64,000 nt of DNA, from contig NZ_JAHWDQ010000007.1 in assembly GCF_019312595.1 (NCBI RefSeq), positions 62,001 through 126,000 on the forward strand. Direction: 5' to 3'. Position 1 is the first letter of the stretch. Every line of letters starts with the position of its first letter. Both the position numbers and the translations under genes were made by a program. The stretch is from Zhongshania aquimaris. Its GTDB lineage: Bacteria > Pseudomonadota > Gammaproteobacteria > Pseudomonadales > Spongiibacteraceae. The notes under the pieces were generated by a model, which did no database searches, was not told the origin of the DNA, and worked only from the letters and a program-made list of their open reading frames with translations. This document shows, in pieces, positions 26,596 to 35,139 of the stretch.

Positions 26596-27882
26596 TCAAT
26601 ATAGCGTTACTGGAACCGATGACATACCGCGCTGTTCAAGACCACCCACCAGCTCTGCTGGTGGAGCGCTCATATCTAGTTGGATATTTGGAAAGCGATC
26701 CATCAGTCCATTTATCGCAACTAGCATTTCTTGTTTGGCGACCTCCATACCTAGACAGCGGTGCGGCCCCATCCCAAAACCCAAATGTGATTTCCGCTCG
26801 CGATAGATGTCGTATTCATCGGGCCGGTCCCATATCGACGGGTCGCGATTTGCCGACCCCAAACACATATCTATTCTCGACCCAGCCGGTATTTTCACTC
26901 CAGCCAATTCAACATCTTTCGTTACCAGACGCGGAAAAATTGGATCGGTTGGCATCCAGCGAGCGCCTTCATCAATAGCGCGCTCAATCAGACTCCGGTC
27001 ATTACGACACGCTTCCCACAATTCCGGCTTCCTAAGCAATTGATATAATGTAATCCCCAACTGACGCCATGTTGTTCCGCCGCCGGCCAACATGATCAAC
27101 CGTGCATAAGCAAAAATTTCATCATCTGTTAAACCGCGGGCCTCTTCATCTGGTAAATTGAGAACACCCTGCACCAAACCGGTAATCACGTCATCAGCTG
27201 GTTGCTCGCGCCGAGCGCTAATTACCTCACGCAACATCCGCTCCACCTCCGCCGCCGATTTCATCACTTCCTCAATAGGCAGACTTCTAGATTGAACGGT
27301 ACTTTTCATAAGGTTTTCACGGAATGCCAGTGCGCTATCGCCACTCAAACCCATGCCCTGAGTCACAATATGTACCGGTAAACGAGCACATAAATCCTGG
27401 TTTAAATCCGCTGTCGCCGACCTGCCCTCCATTCGGTCCAAAAGTGCTTTTACAGAGCCTTCAATCCAGTTCTTTTTCCACCAATCTATCGCCCGTGGGC
27501 GAATAAACATCGGCTGAACCATACTCCGATAGGCGAGGTGTTCCTTACCCACCATTTTTAAAATGACATGCCCCATACGTTGCACGCCAGGACTTTCTTT
27601 ATACACCTCAGAAGAGAACAATAAATTTTCACGCAGCGCACGATTACAAAGCTCGTACGAAAAAACGGTATAGTGCTCACGCTTGCAATTAAAAGCCTGA
27701 TGAATTTCAGGAAAATTTAAAATCTCACGCAGAGATCCTTTCATGACCGCCGCGGTATCCCGCAAACCACTCAATTGATCGCTTAAATCTCCTACAATGT
27801 GTCCGCCCGTCGCTGCAGTTTCTTTCTCAACATCAAAAAGCTCTTCGTAAAGCGAATCATCAGATACTAATTTGTCACTCAT
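26596..27882 (-). CDS. Cytochrome P450
   Basis: A 428-residue soluble bacterial P450. The heme-binding loop is FGMGPHRCLG with C376 as thiolate ligand. The I-helix reads MLAGGGTTWRQ, so the usual acidic residue before Thr is Gly. The E-x-x-R motif is probably not the EGAR near residue 298 but lies in the K-helix region nearby. It would hydroxylate a hydrophobic substrate, and the neighbours (SDR, aldehyde dehydrogenase, acyl-CoA ligase) suggest terminal methyl oxidation. Electrons probably come from one of the adrenodoxin-type ferredoxins at 21098 or 58197. Start: ATG with GAGG six bases upstream. Confidence 0.94.
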   Translation of the reverse strand: MSDKLVSDDSLYEELFDVEKETAATGGHIVGDLSDQLSGLRDTAAVMKGSLREILNFPEIHQAFNCKREHYTVFSYELCNRALRENLLFSSEVYKESPGVQRMGHVILKMVGKEHLAYRSMVQPMFIRPRAIDWWKKNWIEGSVKALLDRMEGRSATADLNQDLCARLPVHIVTQGMGLSGDSALAFRENLMKSTVQSRSLPIEEVMKSAAEVERMLREVISARREQPADDVITGLVQGVLNLPDEEARGLTDDEIFAYARLIMLAGGGTTWRQLGITLYQLLRKPELWEACRNDRSLIERAIDEGARWMPTDPIFPRLVTKDVELAGVKIPAGSRIDMCLGSANRDPSIWDRPDEYDIYRERKSHLGFGMGPHRCLGMEVAKQEMLVAINGLMDRFPNIQLDMSAPPAELVGGLEQRGMSSVPVTLY

Positions 27883-27961
27883 ATTCCACCTCGATTACGC
27901 CGTAAACTGCGCAGCGATATAAATTATTTCTCCGTGTCAAACCACGACCGTTCGGCACACT

Positions 27962-28750
27962 TTATCGGCTCGCCGAAAGCGACTTTCCCGCCGACATCCC
28001 GCCGTCTACCGGTAGATTTACTCCGGTTATGTTTGATGCTAAATCCGACGCCAAGAACAATGCCGCGGCTGCGCACTCCTCCGGCGTAATAATACGTCCG
28101 AGCGGGTGGAGCGCGGCGGTATGCTTCTGCCCCAACTCAGAATTTTTTAACGCCGCACCGCCAAAATTAGTAGGCATAGCAGCCGGACACACCGCGTTAA
28201 CACGTATTCCTTTACTGGCGAACTCCAAGGCCAAGGTGCGAGTCAAGGTTGTAATAGCCCCCTTGCTTGAGCCATAAAGCACGCCACCAAAGCCGATTAG
28301 GCCCGCAACCGACGCAGTAGAAACAATAGCGCCACCGTCGCCCTGTGCGTCGAATTGACGGATAGCCGACTGACAACCGTGAATAACGCCCTTTATATTT
28401 ACCGCTGCCAGCTTATCCATATCCTCGTCGCTAGACTCCATAAACGACAGGCCTGGCCGCGTAGTGATACCAGCGTTGTTATACATCACATCAAGCCTGC
28501 CGAATTTAGCGACCGCCGCTTTAACCAGACTCTCCACCGACTCCGCACTGACAACATCACATAAAACCGCAATAGCTTCACCACCGGCCTTTTCCACCTC
28601 TGCGGCAGTTACCTCCACCGCCTCGCTACTAATATCAGCGGCAACGATCTTTGCGCCGTGCTCAGCGAACAATAGGCAGGCTGCGCGGCCCACTCCCGAC
28701 CCAGCACCCGTAATGACAACCACTTTGCCGTCTACCAGCCCCTTCACCAT
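27962..28750 (-). CDS. SDR family alcohol dehydrogenase
   Basis: A 262-residue classical SDR: TGAGSGVG at 14-21, NNAG at 91-94, S147, Y159 and K163 as catalytic residues, and the tail TGVNLPVDGG. AADIS after beta-strand 2 contains the Asp of NAD+-dependent members. Within the operon it fits oxidation of the P450-made alcohol to the aldehyde taken by the next enzyme. The ATG at 28750 follows GGAGG five bases upstream and begins one base after the aldehyde dehydrogenase stop, indicating coupled translation. Confidence 0.92.
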   Translation of the reverse strand: MVKGLVDGKVVVITGAGSGVGRAACLLFAEHGAKIVAADISSEAVEVTAAEVEKAGGEAIAVLCDVVSAESVESLVKAAVAKFGRLDVMYNNAGITTRPGLSFMESSDEDMDKLAAVNIKGVIHGCQSAIRQFDAQGDGGAIVSTASVAGLIGFGGVLYGSSKGAITTLTRTLALEFASKGIRVNAVCPAAMPTNFGGAALKNSELGQKHTAALHPLGRIITPEECAAAALFLASDLASNITGVNLPVDGGMSAGKSLSASR

Positions 28751-28751
28751 C

Positions 28752-30221
28752 TTAGCCTCCAATATTGATACATGTTAATTGCTGATAAAGACGCAAACCT
28801 TCAACACCCCGCTCTCTGCCAGTGCCGCTTAATCGCTGACCACCGGATGATGCATAGGCACTCATTACGCCACCATTTATATTGACCGTCCCACTTTTAA
28901 TTTTTAATGCCACGTCTAGTGCCTGCTTGGTGTCACCGCCAAACACATAGCCAGACAAACCAAACCGAGAATCATTTGCCATCGCTATAGCGTGATCGAT
29001 ATCTCGATATCCAATAATAGAAACAACCGGGCCAAAGATTTCATCTTGCGCGGCGGGGTTGTTATTGTCAGGTAAGTCCAGCACGGTCGGCTCGAAGAAG
29101 TAACCCTCATGCAATTGCGGCGGACGGCCACCGCCGAAGACGACCGTCCCACCGCTCTCGACCGCCGCCTTAACAAAATACTCACAGCGGTCGCGCTGCG
29201 CTGCACTAATGACCGGCCCCATTTGGGTCTCAGCAGAATCCGCGGCGCCTATTTTTATTCTAGTCAACGCCCCTGCAAGCTTGGCCAACAATTCAGACTT
29301 ATTCTCTTCCGGAACAAAAATGCGCGTTCCCAACGCGCAGCCCTGACCGGCGTGAGCCAACATGACTCCCATCGCCGAGGGTAAAAACTTGTCTAGGGCA
29401 TCCGGTAGAAATATTTGCGCGGACTTACCGCCAAGCTCTAGCTGTAAGCGTTTCATGGATGGCGCTGCCTGCGCCATAATCAATTCGCCGACCTTTGACG
29501 AACCGGTGAAAGCCACCATATCAACCAGCGGATGCGTTGTTAGCAACTGCCCGCCCTCGAGGCCCGCCTCAAGCACTATATTCAAGACCCCATCGGGGAT
29601 TCCCGCATCTTGTGCCGCCTCCGCGAATACCATCGCCGATAGCGGTGTTAGCGGACTTGGACGTAAGATCACCGAATTCCCCGCGATCAGCGCGGGAATG
29701 ATTTTCCAAACAGCGGTATAGAAAGGGAAATTATAAGCCGCTATTGCCGACACCACACCAATCGAGGTAAATCGCCTAAGACTCTGCACCACCTTGCCCA
29801 TGGGGTTAATGCGCTCCGAAACAGGCAGCGGGTTTTCTTCATACTCTGGCAGCGAAAGAAACAAATCGATAGCCTCAGCGGCGTGTTTTAACGGAGTTCC
29901 AACTTGAGCATGCATAACGCCGCTCGCCTTGGGGCAACCCGCTTCGGCAACGATAAGTTCAGAAATGTACGCGCTACGCGCGCCAAGTGCGTCGACGAAT
30001 GCACGCAATACACCAGCTCGATTGGCCAAGGGCATATCACGCCACACCCCGGCATCATAGCTTCGCCGAGACGACCTAATCGCCTCCTCGACTTGCGCTA
30101 AAGACAGGCCCGACATCTGCGATAGCATTTTTCCACTCGACGGATTCTCTACCACCAACTGAGGACCGTCGCCCAAAATCATCTGGCCATCGATATAACC
30201 TGCATGTTTAGGTAATTCCAT
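28752..30221 (-). CDS. NAD(P)-dependent aldehyde dehydrogenase
   Basis: A 489-residue aldehyde dehydrogenase with the full active site: N164 (AAYNFPF), E262 (LELGGKSAQIF) and nucleophile C295 (AGQGCALGTR). FTGSSKVGELI at 238-248 is the cofactor-binding loop. It converts an aldehyde to a carboxylic acid. In this operon the acid would come from a methyl group oxidised by the P450 and SDR, and would then be activated by the ligase at 30708-32204. The start ATG has AAAGGA upstream, and the cupin gene ends two bases before it. Confidence 0.95.
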   Translation of the reverse strand: MELPKHAGYIDGQMILGDGPQLVVENPSSGKMLSQMSGLSLAQVEEAIRSSRRSYDAGVWRDMPLANRAGVLRAFVDALGARSAYISELIVAEAGCPKASGVMHAQVGTPLKHAAEAIDLFLSLPEYEENPLPVSERINPMGKVVQSLRRFTSIGVVSAIAAYNFPFYTAVWKIIPALIAGNSVILRPSPLTPLSAMVFAEAAQDAGIPDGVLNIVLEAGLEGGQLLTTHPLVDMVAFTGSSKVGELIMAQAAPSMKRLQLELGGKSAQIFLPDALDKFLPSAMGVMLAHAGQGCALGTRIFVPEENKSELLAKLAGALTRIKIGAADSAETQMGPVISAAQRDRCEYFVKAAVESGGTVVFGGGRPPQLHEGYFFEPTVLDLPDNNNPAAQDEIFGPVVSIIGYRDIDHAIAMANDSRFGLSGYVFGGDTKQALDVALKIKSGTVNINGGVMSAYASSGGQRLSGTGRERGVEGLRLYQQLTCINIGG

Positions 30222-30223
30222 TA

Positions 30224-30628
30224 CTATCCTTTGTTCTTCTCAGTTAAATCACGGGCATAGGACTCAATATGGTCCATAAGTACCTGCAATGCATCTGCCG
30301 GATTTAACTCCAGCGACTTGGTGGGCTCCTCATAAATTAGATGGTGGCCAGCACGGAAAAAATACACATCGCCAGTCTCTGCGACTTCGTCCGGCCATTT
30401 TGAGTCTGGGTAGACACAGCGAATTCGGCCGCTAAAAACATAACCATAGTGCGGACACATACAAACTCCGCCCGGCAGTCCCGCATAAGCCATGCTGGTA
30501 TTACTAGGCCCAGCCTGAGTGTAAGCAACTTCCATATCGCCCCACTTTATCGATTGAAAGCCCTTTCCACACAGTGGCCAGCGACCTCCACCACCGACCG
30601 GAAGTTCTTCTAAATTACTTACTGGCAT
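30224..30628 (-). CDS. Small cupin-domain protein
   Basis: A 134-residue single cupin. The region CPHYGYVFSGRIRCVYPD followed by GDVYFFRAGHHLIYEEP has the two conserved cupin motifs (G-x-I near the first, then G-D-x-x-x-x-x-A-G-H). The His residues could bind a metal. Proteins like this occur in degradation operons as metal-dependent isomerases, dioxygenase-like proteins or ligand sensors; no specific function can be given. It sits between the ligase and aldehyde dehydrogenase genes in one direction, two bases from the latter. A 12-bp palindrome, ATTTACGTAAAT (30655-30666), lies just upstream. Confidence 0.78.
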   Translation of the reverse strand: MPVSNLEELPVGGGGRWPLCGKGFQSIKWGDMEVAYTQAGPSNTSMAYAGLPGGVCMCPHYGYVFSGRIRCVYPDSKWPDEVAETGDVYFFRAGHHLIYEEPTKSLELNPADALQVLMDHIESYARDLTEKNKG

Positions 30629-30707
30629 TATTAAACACCTTGCTTATTTTTATAATTTACGTAAATCTCAGCGACTCATTTAATCAACATCGCGATCACC
30701 GCTCGCT

Positions 30708-32204
30708 TTAAGAAACAGGCATCGCCTCAGAAAATAAATTTCTCACTGCAAGCTGATCAACTTTAAAAGATAATTTTGTCCGCGGTAACTCTTCCGCAAA
30801 CAGCCACTTGGTCGGTATGTGAGTCGCGAGAAGTTTTTCGCGCAAGAACTGATCAAGCTCTTGCTCAGTTACATGCTGCCCCGGTTTTAGAACTATGGCC
30901 GCGGCCGGCACCTGCCCCAATCGATGATCCGCGATTCCAACGACGGCTGCGGCCGAAACCGCCGAGTGTGTCAACAGCGCATTTTCAACCGTCTCAGGTA
31001 AAATTTTAAAACCACCACGAATAATGACGCCATCCGCACGACCACGGTGAAACAAATAACCGTCTTGATCGACCACAGCTAAGTCTGAGGTTCTGATCCA
31101 GCGATCGCCAATCCGCGGAGAAATGACCTCAAGCAAACCCTCAACCCCCGCGGGCAGTTCTTCGAATGTCACCGAGTCGACAACCCGCAGCCGAACGCCC
31201 GGCAACGGCTTTCCTACGGTACCCAATTTGGCATGACCATCTTTTTGATACATTTCCGGCGTCATACGCGTGACTGGCCCACCAAACTCGGTTGCGCCAT
31301 AAGACAGTAATATCGGAATGCCGTAACGCGCTTCAAAATCCCTTTGGACCTTGATGTCTAATGGCGCGGCGCCTACGCCAAAAAATCGAATACTCGACAA
31401 ATCCTCTTTCGGGATATTGGCGTCAAGAATCATTTGAATTCCCGCTGGTGGTACGCCACCTGCAGTAGGGCGAAACCGCAAAACAAAGTCGTGCCAGCCT
31501 CCCACACTAAACCGGTCAAGCAACACGATTCGCCGACCACTAAGGGCGGCGGGTAAAGTCGTGTACAAGCCGGAAATATTTCCCACAGGAAAATAAAGCA
31601 AGACGGGCTCTTGTGTAACCGCATCAGCCGCAACAGGCGGAATCAAATGTTTAGCCACCATATCGAATGAAATAAGAAACGGCTTTGGTTTACCTGTCGT
31701 ACCGCTAGTCAATATCTCAATCGTCAAATTAGAGTTAGGGCCTGACTTCGCTCGATTATTTACTAGCTCTGAAATCCCCTTTGCTGACATATTTTCTAAT
31801 GCTATCGCAGCAGTACCACAACGTTTCATAACTTCTCTAACAGGATCGCTAAAATCGCCATCAAGAGCGATCACCACGTCTGGGCTTACCTCGTCAATCT
31901 CCTTGGCTATCCCCGAGGCAGACTGGAACGGATAAGTCATTCTGATGTTCATTTGGGCTGCAATAAGCGCAATAAATGCAGTAATAATAGCGGGATGGTT
32001 TCGCGCAATTAGTGAGACACGAGCGCCACTGGAAATCCGATTTTTATCTAGAATGCCTTGGACTTGCTCTGCCAGTGCGCTCATCGTTCGGCGACTTATC
32101 CACTGCTTTTCAAATTCAATGGCCGGCACATCAGTAGCCCCTGACAGTGCCGCGCTTGCCAAGTCCTCAAGTTTGGCCTCGCGCATTTTTTCAGTATTCA
32201 TCAT
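30708..32204 (-). CDS. AMP-binding acyl-CoA ligase
   Basis: A 498-residue ANL ligase. The A3 loop ILTSGTTGKPK is at 164-174, the A5 region is LSYGATEFGG, and the hinge is HRGRADGVIIRGGFKI. The C-terminal tail KLSFKVDQLAVRN lacks the clear T-x-x-G-K-x-x-R motif, so the second-half catalytic Lys cannot be placed with certainty. It should activate the acid made by the aldehyde dehydrogenase next door. Two adjacent ATG codons (32204, 32201) are possible starts. The reductase-like gene ends 19 bp upstream. Confidence 0.9.
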   Translation of the reverse strand: MMNTEKMREAKLEDLASAALSGATDVPAIEFEKQWISRRTMSALAEQVQGILDKNRISSGARVSLIARNHPAIITAFIALIAAQMNIRMTYPFQSASGIAKEIDEVSPDVVIALDGDFSDPVREVMKRCGTAAIALENMSAKGISELVNNRAKSGPNSNLTIEILTSGTTGKPKPFLISFDMVAKHLIPPVAADAVTQEPVLLYFPVGNISGLYTTLPAALSGRRIVLLDRFSVGGWHDFVLRFRPTAGGVPPAGIQMILDANIPKEDLSSIRFFGVGAAPLDIKVQRDFEARYGIPILLSYGATEFGGPVTRMTPEMYQKDGHAKLGTVGKPLPGVRLRVVDSVTFEELPAGVEGLLEVISPRIGDRWIRTSDLAVVDQDGYLFHRGRADGVIIRGGFKILPETVENALLTHSAVSAAAVVGIADHRLGQVPAAAIVLKPGQHVTEQELDQFLREKLLATHIPTKWLFAEELPRTKLSFKVDQLAVRNLFSEAMPVS

Positions 32205-32223
32205 TGAGCATAGACCTTGTTCG

Positions 32224-32673
32224 CTAAAAAGTGGCAGGGGTCAGAACAACAACGGGTATTTCCCGATCGGTACGCTCTTGATATTGATCGTAGTTTGGCC
32301 AAAGCGATGTCATCAGATCCCAAAGCCGCTCCCGCTCCAAGCCCTTTGCAACCCGCGCCGAAACCTTCATTATTTTATTCTTGACCTGAATTTCTGCGCT
32401 GGGATTACTTGTTAAATTAAGATACCAAGCTGGATGATTTGGTGAACCACCCTTGGATGCAATCACGATAAAATCACTACCGTCACGACCATATATCATC
32501 GGTTGAATACGTAAGGCTCCGGACTTGCGACCTATTGTCGTCAACAATAACGCCGTAACACCATTCCAGATATGCCCCACCTCACCACCACTCTCGCGAT
32601 AACGCTTAACGTGTTCTGTGCCGAGTAGGCTTAAATCAGGCTTAACATAGCGCCCTTGTTTATCACCTCCCAT
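32224..32673 (-). CDS. Deazaflavin (F420)-dependent nitroreductase (DDN)-family protein
   Basis: About 149 residues of the nitroreductase/DDN split-barrel family. Marker segments are LLTTIGRKSGALR, GSDFIVIASKGGSPNHPAWYLNL, and the C-terminal YQERTDREIPVVVLTP. Actinobacterial relatives use F420H2 to reduce quinones, nitro groups or unsaturated C=C bonds; the cofactor here is unknown and no F420 gene is in the window. I chose the ATG at 32673 because the family starts close to PDLSLLG and because upstream in-frame ATGs (32721, 32793) would put a perfect palindrome inside the coding region. The longer form would add a hydrophobic N-terminal segment. It is the first gene of the minus-strand operon. 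Confidence 0.82.
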   Translation of the reverse strand: MGGDKQGRYVKPDLSLLGTEHVKRYRESGGEVGHIWNGVTALLLTTIGRKSGALRIQPMIYGRDGSDFIVIASKGGSPNHPAWYLNLTSNPSAEIQVKNKIMKVSARVAKGLERERLWDLMTSLWPNYDQYQERTDREIPVVVLTPATF

Positions 32674-32732
32674 CGGAACCCCCACTTTATTCTCATTTAT
32701 AAAATTAACTATATCTTTCATTAAAATTAAAA

Positions 32733-32747
32733 GCAACAAAATGTTGC
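32733..32747. promoter_or_regulatory. Candidate TetR operator, site 2 (GCAAC-N5-GTTGC)
   Basis: A perfect palindrome with five-base arms and the spacer AAAAT. It lies 60 bp upstream of the preferred start of the DDN-family gene and 130 bp upstream of the divergent flavin reductase gene, so one site could control both directions. Its extended form, TTGGCAACATTTTGTTGC on the minus strand, matches the flanks of site 4. Confidence 0.6.
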
Positions 32748-32876
32748 CAATAATTGCAATGCACACTAGCATGTTATGCATCCAAAAAATCATTACTTCA
32801 ACGTTGCAATTGCGCAGCAGCGCTACTCATAAACTAATAGAAATATCCAAGATATTGAGATAAGGCAGATATAATA

Positions 32877-33800
32877 ATGACCGCAACCCCCATTGATGGA
32901 TTTGAATTTCGAAAGGCACTTGGCTCCTTCACAACCGGAGTAACCGTTGTAACAACCAGAAACGCGGACGGCCAGGATGTCGGGCTGACCGCGAATAGCT
33001 TCAGCTCAGTATCACTCGACCCACCCCTAGTACTGTGGAGCCTAGGAAAAAACGCGCTATCTATGCCAGCCTTTCAGTCTGCCGACTATTTTGCTGTGCA
33101 CATACTGGCCGAATCACAACAGGAGCTATCAAATACATTTGCCACACGTGGACTCGATAAGTTTTCAAATCTTTCACTCGATCGAGGACCTGCCGAAATT
33201 CCGCTAATCACAAATTGTGCAGCCCGCTTCATTTGCAAAGCCACTTACCAATACGACGGCGGCGACCACACAATTTTCGTAGGGGAAGTCATTGAGTTTA
33301 GCCACTTTGAACAAAGACCGCTGCTCTTCCATGGCGGCCAATATGGCCAGTTGCTGAAGGAGTATAAAGAGCACAGCCAACCGCGCTCGAACGAATTTGC
33401 CGATCAGTCACTAGGGTATTTACTACGCTACTGCAGCCATATGCTATTGCGGAAACTAAAACCAGAGTTGATAAAGAGTAATTTAAGTATCTCCCAGTAT
33501 TACTTTTTAGCGCTATTAGCCAAGCTTGGGCATTGTGAATTTTCCTTTGCCACTGATGTCGCAATGCAGGGCGAAAACACCCCAACCGATAAAGAGATAG
33601 ACGATCTATTTGAACGAGGCTACATTTCTATTACAGAAAATAGAGTTGGACTTAGCGCAAAGGGGTCGAAAACTCATATGCAACTGGTTGCCTTCTATAC
33701 CGCAGAGGAGAGTTCCGCGCTTAACAGCATTGACTACAAACTACGCCAGTCATTACATATTGCACTTACTAACATCGCCGAGACACTATCGGTTCCATAG
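32877..33800 (+). CDS. Flavin reductase fused to a C-terminal MarR-like domain
   Basis: A 307-residue two-domain protein. Residues 1-165 are the FMN-binding split barrel of flavin reductases (FRKALGSFTTGVTVVTT, GLTANSFSSVSLDPPLVLW, HTIFVGEV). Residues about 180-305 resemble a MarR-type winged helix (LLRYCSHMLLRKL, ISQYYFLALLAKLG, DDLFERGYISITENRVGLSAKG). The same architecture is known in the C1 reductase of Acinetobacter p-hydroxyphenylacetate hydroxylase, where the MarR-like part binds the substrate and switches on FMNH2 production. A similar substrate-gated reductase for a two-component monooxygenase is inferred. No flavin monooxygenase partner of that type is in the window. It is divergent from the eight-gene operon. 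Confidence 0.9.
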   Translation: MTATPIDGFEFRKALGSFTTGVTVVTTRNADGQDVGLTANSFSSVSLDPPLVLWSLGKNALSMPAFQSADYFAVHILAESQQELSNTFATRGLDKFSNLSLDRGPAEIPLITNCAARFICKATYQYDGGDHTIFVGEVIEFSHFEQRPLLFHGGQYGQLLKEYKEHSQPRSNEFADQSLGYLLRYCSHMLLRKLKPELIKSNLSISQYYFLALLAKLGHCEFSFATDVAMQGENTPTDKEIDDLFERGYISITENRVGLSAKGSKTHMQLVAFYTAEESSALNSIDYKLRQSLHIALTNIAETLSVP

Positions 33801-33832
33801 CAATAAATCTTTACCGCATAACAGTTCAGCTA

Positions 33833-35050
33833 TCAGGGAATTATTCCCTGGCGCTGAAGGTTTTCAATATCACCCCAATCCAACCCCAACTCCATTAATA
33901 AAACCTCGGTGTGCTCTCCCAACTCGGGCGCCCGACTCAAGACTGGCGGTTGCTCATCAAACTGGACCGGTACGGCGGGCAATCGATAAGTTGGCGAGCC
34001 ATCTCTGGGATCTACCTCACCTATATAATTATTGGCGATTACCTGCGGGTCATCTATCAATTCAGCGACTGTTTGAACAGGCGCCCACGGCGCGTCGAGC
34101 TGCGCCAGCAAAGCCTTACACTGCTCAAAACTACGCACAGCAAACTCTGCATCAAGCTCGGCCACACACGCCTTAGCGTGCATCTTGCGTGCGGGAATGG
34201 AAATAAATCGTTCATCGGTCGCAAGATCCTCTCTTCCCAGCAACGTGCAGAAATCAGCCCAATATCGATCAGCTTGAAGGAACATCAGCTGGATAAAGCG
34301 GCCATCCGATGTTTTGTATGTTCCAGTTAATGGGTTAACCATATCCGCACGGTTCTGCGGACGTGGCATTTCCCGGCCCTGCAATGTTGTCAGCAAATCT
34401 GAGGATAAGGTCCACATTGCCGTCGCCAGCAAAGACACATCAACAATACTGCCCTTTCCCGTGCGCGCCTTTTTAAGCAAGGCACCCGACACACCAAATG
34501 CCAAAGCCATCCCCGCATTACGATCCCCCATTGCGCCACGCTGAGAAATCGGCGCGTCCCTATCCGGTGGCGTTAATGCGTCAGCCACACCGCCACGGGC
34601 AAAAAACGCAGACGCATCGTAACCCGGCAAATTGGCATCTGGGCCGCGCACCCCATAACCATGTCCGCGAGCGTATACCAAAGCTGGGTAACGCTTAGTA
34701 AGTTGCTCCGCGCCGAGCCCGAGACGAGTCAAGGCGTCGGGACGAACATTGGTGAGGAAAACATCAGCTGTTTCCAACAACTTATGCAGCACATCCAAAC
34801 CTTCCTTTTTTTTCAGATTGAGCGCCAGCGAGCGCTTACCGCGGTTAGCCAGCGCCACACCAAGATTGATACCGACATTATCTGCGCCAATACCCTGCGT
34901 CGCGAGGGCGCGGTACGGATCGCCATCTGGATGCTCAATTCTTATTACGTCAGCCCCCCAGTCCGCCAAAAGCGCACCAGCTACCGGCACAAATACCCAT
35001 TGAGCAAGCTCTACAACACGTACGCCTTCAAAAATATCACTATTATTCAT
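33833..35050 (-). CDS. Type III CoA-transferase (CaiB/BaiF family)
   Basis: A 405-residue family III CoA-transferase. It has the opening RVVELAQWVFVPVAGALLADWGADVIRIEHP, then NRGKRSLALNLK, and a candidate nucleophile D176 in GAMGDRNAG. It would transfer CoA between acids, probably loading a pathway carboxylate. The gene converges on the flavin reductase gene with 32 bp between the stops. A clear terminator-like hairpin upstream (35074-35104) separates it from the amidohydrolase gene, so it probably has its own promoter within a short space. The ribosome site is weak. Confidence 0.92.
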   Translation of the reverse strand: MNNSDIFEGVRVVELAQWVFVPVAGALLADWGADVIRIEHPDGDPYRALATQGIGADNVGINLGVALANRGKRSLALNLKKKEGLDVLHKLLETADVFLTNVRPDALTRLGLGAEQLTKRYPALVYARGHGYGVRGPDANLPGYDASAFFARGGVADALTPPDRDAPISQRGAMGDRNAGMALAFGVSGALLKKARTGKGSIVDVSLLATAMWTLSSDLLTTLQGREMPRPQNRADMVNPLTGTYKTSDGRFIQLMFLQADRYWADFCTLLGREDLATDERFISIPARKMHAKACVAELDAEFAVRSFEQCKALLAQLDAPWAPVQTVAELIDDPQVIANNYIGEVDPRDGSPTYRLPAVPVQFDEQPPVLSRAPELGEHTEVLLMELGLDWGDIENLQRQGIIP

Positions 35051-35073
35051 TTTCTATTTCACTCAGTGTCTTG

Positions 35074-35104
35074 AAAAAAAAGGGCCAACACGATGTGCCG
35101 GCCC
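35074..35104 (-). terminator. Rho-independent terminator
   Basis: On the minus strand GGGCC and GGCCC (35082-35104), with an inner CAC/GTG pairing, are followed by eight T residues. It lies 36 bp past the amidohydrolase stop and would end that transcript before the CoA-transferase gene. Confidence 0.8.
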
Positions 35105-35139
35105 CCTTCTTCTATGAACTCATCTTCGCAATATAAATA

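Noticed and set aside
33610-34330. Plus-strand frames opposite the CoA-transferase
   Set aside because: They overlap the end of the flavin reductase and the whole 3' part of a well-supported gene, with no domain.
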